A stretch of DNA of 22,500 bases from the NCBI GenBank assembly GCA_009760855.2, contig WPIO01000008.1, positions 2,577,501-2,600,000 on the forward strand, given 5' to 3'. Positions 1-22,500 of the stretch are shown piece after piece. Under the pieces are notes generated by a model. That model did not search any database and had not been told where the DNA came from. It was given only the letters and a program-made list of their open reading frames with translations. Source of the DNA: Cristatella mucedo. Taxonomy: Eukaryota; Bryozoa; Phylactolaemata; Cristatellidae. The position numbers were made by a program, and so were the translations under genes. Numbering within the stretch: position 1 is the first letter of the stretch; each line of letters starts with the position of its first letter.

Positions 1-174
1 TGCCGGGCAAGGTGATGCGATGTGCAGGAGTTTTTCTTTTTTTTCTTTCTTTACCACAGCCATCCGTTAGTTAATGTGGCTTGTAGTGAAGGGCATAGGC
101 CCCAAGGGATTATTTTCTTAAAAAGCACTCTCCCGCCCACCCATCCACCTTTTAGTTTTCAACCTCTCCACCCT

Positions 175-202
175 CCAACGTGTATTTCGAAATACACGTT
201 GG
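175..202. repeat. Perfect 28-bp palindrome
   Basis: The two 14-nt arms, starting CCAACGTGTATTTC, are exact reverse complements with no spacer. The centre is TTCGAA. Nearby (about 206-213) lies another E-box-like CACGTG. A transcription factor site or a hairpin is possible, but function is unknown. Confidence 0.85.
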
Positions 203-524
203 CCGACCACGTGCAGTTGGGCCTTTTCGAGATATGAAGTGCATGAAATGACCGAACTCGTGAAATTGCCTTATTAGGCAAGTTTGATAGCCTGCTCTAA
301 TCGAGGGCTTCAGATTCTTCTAACCAAGCAAACTCCTGCAATGTTAGCTAAGTTAATTGTACAACTAAAGTAAACAGGATTCGGCCAGTTTATCCTACCC
401 AGTAGCTTTTTAGTAGTGGCTTCCAAATGCAGGTATTGCTACACTTGAATAGTGTCACTGCTGTTCATGCACTGTCAGTTTTACGTGTGCTGTAGTTTGG
501 TTATACTACTACTGTTGTAATCTT

Positions 525-600
525 GCCAGCTCAATCGGTAGGGCACCGGACCGGTAACTCGGAAGAGGCCGGAAGATTGTTACCACTCACAGTGAAATTC
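525..600 (+). repeat. Degenerate tRNA-derived repeat (SINE head)
   Basis: The stretch around gctcaatcggtagggcacc resembles a tRNA D-arm and box A region, and the following ggac...aactcgg resembles an anticodon arm. The expected box B (GGTTCGAATCC type) is degenerate (ggaagattgttacc). It is therefore not a functional tRNA gene and is most likely an old SINE. Confidence 0.45.
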
Positions 601-1165
601 CTTTTCGGCGTTCATACTCATGGTAGACAGCCCCCGACCGCTCTGTTTTGTGAAATTACTTGTATTCCTTGATCGTCTTACTCCGTTGAGGTTGCCAAAC
701 ACCGGATTTCTGCTGAGATATTGGGATGGGGCGAATTCCTTTCATGGATTGTTTCGATGTCCAGCTTTTCTTAACGGGCTGATTTCGCATCGCATGGCCT
801 CACTGTGCTCACTGTTTAATTGAACTTTGTAATGTTTGGATGAGTCGTTTGTGGTTTAGCTAGAGGTCTCAGAAGCAAACCTATATTTTTTTGATACCAA
901 TGTGTGACTTCTCTCTCAATTAATGCCGATAGTCCGGCAATAGCTTTGCCTACGGCTGCTGGGTTGTCGATATTTTGGGAGGTGAGAGTTGGAGCAGTTA
1001 CAGAGCGATGTTCCAAAATGTAGGTAGTCACTTCATTTTTGTGTTGCATGTGAAGCAGTCGTTTACTGTAGTCGTTACTGAGAAAGTTGTATGGTGTTTC
1101 GTTATCTTTCTGCATCGTAGTTTTTGTGTGGTGAAGATGTATGTGAGCCGATTTAACTAAACCGA

Positions 1166-1220
1166 GCTACAGCAGAGTGCACAGATTTATTCCAGTGCTG
1201 GATGGGACCAGCCCAAATGC

Positions 1221-1264
<44 letters not shown>
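1166..1264. repeat. Shared 46-bp element followed by a CT microsatellite
   Basis: The sequence beginning gctacagcagagtgcacag and ending tggatgggaccagc is followed, after a short spacer, by about 19 CT units (1227-1264). Almost the same 46 bp sits directly before the much longer CT tract at 6301. The repeat family is not identified. Confidence 0.7.
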
Positions 1265-1267
<3 letters not shown>

Positions 1268-2023
1268 ATCGTTGACATTTTCTATAGGTCTTTTTTTCAA
1301 GCAGTTAATGCATCTTCTGCCACGAAGTTCAAATGCATAATTTTTCGGCAGAGTGCTTTCTGGGAGGAAGTCTCCTCACATTTTGGGTCTGTGATGCATT
1401 CCTCCGCCCCTACTAACCACTACAGCAGATATTCACTGCAATTTCAAAATACCAAGCGACCGAAAAGGTCCTCTGCCATGCGTGCCACTGAGTGCTGGAC
1501 AGTGTGGCCTCCAGCGATCGAGCGATCCAGCCAGCAGCAACCTCTGGCCTCCACTTCAGCGCTCGATCGATTTAGCGATCTACGTGACTACATTCGGCGT
1601 GCTTGGGATGTCGCCTGGCCCAAGGTCGAGCGAGCACACCGAAACGTTCTACTTCGTTTAATCTGTGGCGCTCGTCTACTGAGCTGCCCGCATTCACCGA
1701 CTTGCGAGTCGATACCAGTTCTTGAGCTCAGAGCGAGTCGATACCCGTCCTTGTTTCGTTGTCTGTGCATGTGTGTCCAAGTGTTTTGCTGATCATGTTT
1801 GACGATTGTCTTGTCTTGCAGCATCGGTTGCTGCCACGTCTGGCTTATGCCCCATTTATGCACGAAGCAGTTTTGTCACTCGTCTTTTATCAGGACACTA
1901 ATCACAACTTTGTCTCGGCTGTGTGTTTTAGGCCCCAAGGCATCTGCCGGCAATCCTGTCACATCAGTGTCTCCTTGGGCGCCGAACCAGCACGGTGGTC
2001 ATGGTGGCAGCGGCAGTAGCACC

Positions 2024-17700
<15,677 letters not shown>

Positions 17701-18540
17701 CGGTGGCCGCGGTGCACGCGTGCCGTCGAATCTTACCTTGATGCCAGGTTCGTGGGCTAGGGCGACAGTCCACGCTCGTCTCGGCGGCTACAGCCGTCGC
17801 ACTACAGTGTGGCGGTGCCATTGAATCGTGCGTGCACGTCAGCGGCCACGTGCCACGTCGTCAGTGCACTCCGTCAGGCGCAGCCTTTGTCACTGCCGCA
17901 GCATTATTCAGCCTGCTCACGTCGACCGGCGCCCGCCTGCCTATGGCTTTTTTCTGCATGGCGTCTTGATTCGGCTGTGAGAAGATGAAGACGTGGCCGG
18001 CTGCGTCGAAAGCTTTACCCCTCGTGTCTCCTTTGGGCGGCAGTCTTGTCGTGCGCACGCCTGGCATGCAGGCGAAGCATGGCTTTGCTTGTGCTCGGTG
18101 CTTTGTGTCGGGCACTGCTTTCTGTCGAGTCGCGCGCAATGCGCCGACAGCGTTCGAGGCTGCGTTTCAAGGCATGTTTGCATGCCGCCTAATTGCTGCC
18201 ATGTGTGTTCGAGACGCCCGAGCTGCCGCTTCGTTGCGCGATCGCTTGCATGCTCGCTTCCCTATTCGTGTGCACCAGGCTGTCGCTCGTTGACGGTATG
18301 TGTCGGTGGCGATTGTTTGATGTAATTGCACTGTTTTCCCCTTGCCAAATAGCAAATCGTGAGCCGACTGTGCGAGCTACCGAGTCAGAGGGAGTGTGCG
18401 CAGCATCAGATCTGCCGGTAGCTAGTGATTATGTGCAAACTCAATGTAGTTGAGCCCAGTGTTTTTCTGTGAAAAGCCACTGCACATGCAGGCTGCTTGT
18501 TTTTCTCCGTCATTCTTTGTCGCACACGTCTGTGCCATAG
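17701..18540 (+). other. Putative 3' UTR and downstream sequence
   Basis: It follows the stop codon of the Tudor gene. No AATAAA was found. A possible small intron (GTATGT at 18296 to TAG at 18352) precedes an open stretch ending at 18453, but this is not supported well enough to call. Otherwise nothing recognised. Confidence 0.4.
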
Positions 18541-18544
18541 ATTT

Positions 18545-18715
18545 ATATCAAAAAACATAAGTAATTTCTATAGCTCCGTAAGAGAACTTAATCCATATCC
18601 AGGCGCTTTACATGTGCCGCAGGATTCGGGCCCACGACGTTGATCGTTTTGAACAAGCGCCTTGCCCCAGAGCCAAGCCCGGGCAGGTTTGCTTACGTGG
18701 CATTAGTACGGCTCT
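18545..18715 (-). mobile_element. tRNA-derived SINE with LINE-A-like tail
   Basis: On the minus strand the head contains a box A-like tggctctggggcaaggcgc (complement of 18657-18675) and a box B-like gggcccgaatcc (complement of 18622-18633), spaced as in a tRNA. After the head comes gcacatgtaaagcgcct, then gattaagttctct, a diverged LINE-A tail. This is the known layout of SINEs that borrow the 3' end of a partner LINE. Confidence 0.72.
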
Positions 18716-18752
18716 TTAGGGATGGCCATGTGGCCTGCAAAGCCTAAGTCTT

Positions 18753-19290
18753 AATGTATCTCTGTCTGTAACTCAACAAAGTCATAAAGACCATGTGGGT
18801 GTAACACAGGAGAGTTTTGTATAGCGCACTCACAGTTTAAGTGGCTTTTGGTATGCATTCAGTAGCCAACAGACTTCGTCTCACGCAACAAAGAGAAAGT
18901 GGGAAGCATAGCAGAGTCAGGAGAACAGTTGAGTAGTGAGTGGTATGGAAGTAGCAGCTCAGGACTGCTGAAAAGGATGAGCCATAGTCGGCAGCAGAAG
19001 AGCAGTTGTCGTTCCATAAGAATTGTGGAAGCGAGCTCCACAGTCTAGGACCTGCAGAGCTATAGCTTCTGTTGCCAACGGTCTTTAAGTGGAGGGATGG
19101 AACAGCTAATTTATTGTCCACGTAGGACCTGAGGGTGCAAAGGGGCTAAAACTGGTGCAGCAGTTCAGCTAGATACGAAGGAGCCAAGCCGTGGCGGGCC
19201 TTGTGGGTCAGCGTAAGAACTTTGCTCTGTATCCGTTGCTCAACCGGCATCCATCCAAGCTCTTTTAGCAAAGAAGACACGTTCTAAGTA
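18753..19290 (-). mobile_element. LINE-B: CR1/L2-like 3' fragment, RT C-terminus
   Basis: On the minus strand: GWMPVEQRIQSKVLTLTHKA, HGLAPSYLAELL, then after a TAG stop LRSYVDNKLAVPSLHLKTVG and SYSSAGPRLWSSLP. This matches the C-terminal end of CR1/L2-type RT proteins but is clearly a different family from LINE-A. The 3' UTR runs to taatgtat at 18753. It is dead: it has a stop and is 5'-truncated. Confidence 0.82.
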
Positions 19291-20484
19291 GGGTTTAGTC
19301 TTATCATTATAGTGTACTGCTTGACAATCGAACGTACTTGGAGCTCTGAAGCAATTAAGCAACTCGGATTAACGGTTTCTCATACCTGGGTGCAGCTAAT
19401 GTCACCAGTTTGTCACAGACACGTTTGTGCTCTAGTTACAGACTATCACGTGCCTAATTTGCGCTCTAGTTACATGGCTGCTCTTCCCAGCACTCATTCT
19501 CGTGCTAGTGCAATTGGATACTTCTCAGAAGCTTTCACCTTGCATTCATTGCATCTCAGTCTTTTCATAACAGCAATCCTGCCCCCCCTAAAGTCTCACT
19601 TGTCATGCTTCACTTTTTTTTGTCACGCCCAATCTTTGTGGGTGAATGCTGCCCTCTTTGCCCCTGGTGATTTTTTGTTGATACAGCCCTCGTGCTCACT
19701 CCCGGTGGCGTCGGTGGCAGCGTGTTTTTGGTAGTTATAGTTATAGCATGTACGTTCATTGAATGGCTTCTATCTGAACTCGCACTGCCTCTGCCCTACT
19801 GACGATCGCATCGTTGTTGCAGCTCCTAGTGCAAGCATGAGGGAAGACTTCGACTAGAGCTGAAACCTCGAGTGACATGCGCGGCGGATGCACGGTTACT
19901 GGTGGTTGCCTACGGACTATCACACGACAGCTGCTGTCACTCTGGCTGCCAAAGGATGTTGCAAGGCAGCATCCAGCTGTCTATGCCTCGCTCGGCCTTG
20001 AGATGAGGACAGGCTGACTTGTCAGCTAGCCTCGTGCAGGAGGCGCATACATAAGTTATGGCTGGCCCCCTTTAAGCTTTAGCTAATTAATGAAGCCATT
20101 CGTTGTTCAGTGTGCCACCACTATGATGCTTGGGTGAAGGCCGTCTATTTGCCGGATGGGCGGTCTCTGATAAAATGCTTGTGCACACAGGCATTGTTTT
20201 GCCAGTTATTGTTTAATTATTAAACCAAGACCACGTGTACTTATGTGTCAGTGCATCGTTTTGATCGCCCCAGTAATTGCAGCAGCAGCTAAAGCAAGAC
20301 TTACCGTGAACGGTGAATAGAAGGAGAATGGAAAGGCTTGGGTAGTTATCTCCCGTACGCCCAAGATTGATACCTTAGATTTAATAATAGTTCGTAGAAC
20401 GAGAACATGGAGCAATCATCGTCATTGTACCAACATTACCACCTTTTAATGAATGTAGCATTTTGCTTCGATGTCGACCTTCTG
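19291..20484. other. Intergenic, nothing recognised
   Basis: An open + frame at 19312-19734 shows no recognisable domain or codon bias and is probably chance. No RNA gene was seen. Confidence 0.5.
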
Positions 20485-20523
20485 ACGTAACCTTGAAGTC
20501 GATGCCCTGCTTCACTGGCAGTT
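20485..20523 (-). mobile_element. LINE-A fragment (left flank of nested insertion)
   Basis: The complement encodes LPVKQGIDFK, matching LPVKQRIDFK of the 15.1-kb copy. It is short and diverged. Confidence 0.55.
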
Positions 20524-20529
20524 CTATAT

Positions 20530-20952
20530 GGTTACCTTTACCTCGTGCGAATCTCAAGTCCTTTTGAGACCGTGCCTTTAGTTAGTGTGGTCCCAAAGCC
20601 TGGAACTCACTTCCGACTTGTGTCATGACATCCCCTGACTTGACCACATTTAAAAAGAAGCTGAAAAACACGTATTTGTGAAACGCTTACATTTATCACG
20701 GCATTTAGTGGGTCCATGTGATTCGTCCTTTGTGTGCTTATGCGTTCTGACACCATGCATGCTGCCACTACACTAACCATCTTTGCATGCTGACCTTGTT
20801 CGTGTCACCCCTAGCCATGTTATGCTCGTTACCATTGAGCATGCTACCACTGACCATTCGACCGTGCTTCTTTTGCAGCAAATCGTAAGTGCTTAGAAAG
20901 AGATTAAGTTCTCAGAGGTTGCTATAAACAATTTGTTATTATTATTATTATA
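20530..20952 (+). mobile_element. LINE-A 3' end inserted in sense orientation
   Basis: It aligns with the complement of 14601-15010: GDRA-like end, PKAWNSLP equivalent (gtcccaaagcctggaactca), acatttaaaaagaagctgaa, 3' UTR, tail tgcttagaaagagattaag and (att)n at about 20936-20952. It is degenerate in frame. Confidence 0.85.
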
Positions 20953-21150
20953 AATGCATGGACCAATTTAGATGTGGCGTCCTTGTCTAAGCAAGACCGA
21001 ATTTTAGCAGTGTTATGGAGCTGAAAGTCGGCAGACTTGATTGTGGAGCTGATGTGGTCGTCCAATGAAAGATCACTTTGGAACAAGACAACCAGATTCG
21101 TGCAGATTCAACAAGAAATGTGCTAGCAGAGCCGAGTTTGAGCATTTGGC
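20953..21150 (-). mobile_element. LINE-A internal fragment (right flank of nested insertion)
   Basis: It matches 15307-15500 in the same orientation (atgcatggaccaa, tggagctgatgtggtcgtc). On the minus strand it would encode the region around SLNDHISS and KLVHAF. The SAYF-stop site of the other copy corresponds to about 21020-21030. Confidence 0.8.
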
Positions 21151-22280
21151 TTTACAAAACTCCAGATTCAATGCTCTGCACTTTAAGAATGTGCCAAACC
21201 TCTCAAGTGATGCAGGCCTCTTTGCTTAACACCAGACCAACCTAGGGCAATTAAAAGAATTATGACAATGAAATATGATTGCAGAACACCAAGTTCTAGG
21301 GTTCTTGAAGACATTATAGCAATACTTATCAACAAAAAGGAACTTCTTGAATGTTCTACAAGCAGAGCTGAGCTAGCATTTACAATTTAACGCCAATCAG
21401 TTTGTATTGTCCAAGTTATGGAATTTACAGGGCACCCAACTTTGCTGTATCGGAAGCTATTTGAATGTCACATGTACGTACCTGAACAAGCTGCTGACGT
21501 GTACCGTGGTTCAACAAGTTGGGACAAAATACAGTAACTGATAATTCTTCAGCTTCAACTGTCCTTTCAGTTGCTGACTTTTGGGGGCAACTCGGTAAAA
21601 CTTGTATTGATACTTTACTCAATAAGATGCTATAAAAGAGACTGCGGAACTGTTATGGGCCCAAAATGCACGGCGGCGAGATTCTGCTCAAACTCCTCGT
21701 GATTGAGCTACGGGCTATTTAGGGCTGGCACCTGAAACCGTAGCAACAATGTTGCTTTAGACCTTTAGCTGCAGGACATGAATATGTGTCTCCGATTTTT
21801 TTTTTACTAGAAAATGCTAAAAGAGTGAAGCAAAAACTAATCTATTAGCATTCTGCACGCAAAAGCAAATCTCAGGCGTCCAAAAATCTCAATCCTGACC
21901 AATGAGCGAACAGGTACCGACTGGTGGTGACGGCTGTATGGTATCGTCCGCAGGCAACGCAAGCGTGCGGGTGTACATACGGATGTAGAAGCCGTCGTGG
22001 AAGCAGCTCCCGAGAGCCAGTAAAGAAGAGAAAGAGAAAGTGAGAGGGGATAGCGTCCGCACAGACCGGTGGACAAGCAGAAAGTCCGTCGCTGCAGGAC
22101 TAGCGGGTCACGAGACCACGGCTGACCCGTTGCAATTAAATCCAGCTCAGTCAGCCGATACTGTCTAACTGCATCTTCCAATGAGGCGGTACTCAGCGCC
22201 CCCGTTGGCCGGGCGGAGTAGTGTGAGTCCGGCTGGGGTGGTACAGCATTGTGGGCTTGGTCACGCCCACAGCTTCGGCC
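21151..22280. other. Unassigned sequence
   Basis: Positions 21151-21800 are richer in A/T and look like decayed repeat. Positions 21837-22181 hold an open minus-strand frame containing a short Ser-Leu repeat, with no recognisable domain. A stem with arms CGGGTCA/TGACCCG lies at about 22105-22128. Confidence 0.4.
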
Positions 22281-22289
22281 ATGTTGCCG

Positions 22290-22480
22290 CGGGAGGTTGG
22301 GCCCAGTGGTTATAATAATAATAATATTGCACTTGATAAAGCGCCCTCAGAGAACTTAATCTCTTTCTAGGCGCTTTACATTTGGTTAAGATGCTCACCC
22401 CGACTACGGTTTGGCCAAGGTCGTAGGTTCGAGTCCCGTGGCATATAACTAGTGCCTGAATAGAGTAAGTTCTCATACCA
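22290..22480 (+). mobile_element. tRNA-derived SINE, interrupted, LINE-A-like tail
   Basis: After removing the insert at 22313-22382, the head reads gcccagtggttaagatgctc (box A TGGTTAAGATG) and later GGTTCGAGTCC at 22426-22436, an exact box B. Spacing is 43 nt, as in tRNA. It continues as cctgaatagagtaagttctc, similar to the LINE-A tail, and may run beyond the window. Confidence 0.72.
22313..22382 (-). mobile_element. 70-bp tail-only LINE-A insertion with target-site duplication
   Basis: It is identical over about 65 bp to 14606-14675 (taataat tail, then the AAAGCGCC...GGCGCTTT hairpin). It is flanked by TGGTTA at 22307-22312 and 22383-22388. It carries no coding sequence. Confidence 0.8.
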
Positions 22481-22500
22481 GCATGTGCGATCAGGCGATT

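Larger units (their letters stand above)
1..1931. other. Upstream sequence: no supported coding exon
   Basis: I see no convincing coding exon. It includes a perfect palindrome (175-202), a tRNA-like repeat (about 525-600) and a CT microsatellite (about 1227-1264). The block from about 1440 to 1790 is richer in CG dinucleotides, repeats the motif cgagtcgatacc twice, and has an open frame, so it may hold the promoter or a 5' non-coding exon of the Tudor gene. No TATA box or splice donor could be fixed there. Confidence 0.4.

Noticed and set aside
525-600. Functional tRNA gene
   Set aside because: The T-arm and box B are degenerate and there is no closing acceptor stem.
1478-1792. First coding exon starting MRATECW
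   Set aside because: No donor with phase 1 could be found; the ATG at 2024 with a strong Kozak context explains the start without it.
19312-19734. 140-codon open frame on the plus strand
   Set aside because: No domain, no codon bias, no splice context; likely chance in repeat-rich intergenic DNA.
22383-22455. Functional tRNA gene at the right edge
   Set aside because: Box A and box B are good, but the acceptor stem does not close, the box A region is split by an insertion, and a LINE-like tail follows, so it is a SINE.

Overview
The window is eukaryotic and metazoan in character. Coding sequence is split into GT-AG (and probably one GC-AG) exons. Introns carry long CT microsatellites, CR1/L2-type non-LTR retrotransposon remnants and tRNA-derived SINE-like repeats. 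The snippet AAAGCGCC...GGCGCTTT followed by (ATT)n at the 3' end of one LINE family recurs across the window. The exact organism cannot be resolved by reading alone; an aquatic invertebrate is the best guess, and this is inference.

One gene dominates, on the + strand, from about 1.9 kb to 17.7 kb. I can chain twelve exons with compatible phases into a single reading frame of about 1201 codons plus stop: 2024(1932)-2750, 5073-5356, 5550-5751, 7040-7242, 7755-7792, 9132-9178, 9329-9546, 9655-9871, 10135-10214 (end uncertain), 11334-11474 (uncertain), 12829-13124 and 16548-17700. The product has an N-terminal low-complexity region with nine G(G)GGFQQPPRQ units, then two extended Tudor domains with complete aromatic cages. 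After these come a short unrecognised segment, an Ala/Glu/Gln-rich exon with an internal duplication, and a long acidic Ser/Asp-rich disordered tail. By family knowledge, extended Tudor proteins bind symmetrically dimethylated arginine on Piwi proteins and scaffold germ granules. I infer the same kind of role here and cannot assign an orthologue.

Layout: 1-1931 is upstream sequence with a perfect 28-bp palindrome, a tRNA-like repeat and a CT microsatellite. Intron 1 (2751-5072) holds nothing recognised. The intron after Tudor core 1 (5752-7039) holds an antisense LINE-B fragment and a ~475-bp CT/CTGT tract. The last intron (13125-16547) holds LINE-A copies. From 17701 on there is 3' UTR or intergenic sequence, followed by a repeat-rich zone. 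This zone includes a SINE with a LINE-A-like tail, a LINE-B 3' end, a LINE-A fragment nested inside an opposite-strand LINE-A, and, at the right edge, a tRNA-type SINE interrupted by a 70-bp tail-only LINE-A insertion with a target-site duplication.

No bacterial-type operons, CRISPR arrays, rRNA genes or intact tRNA genes were seen.
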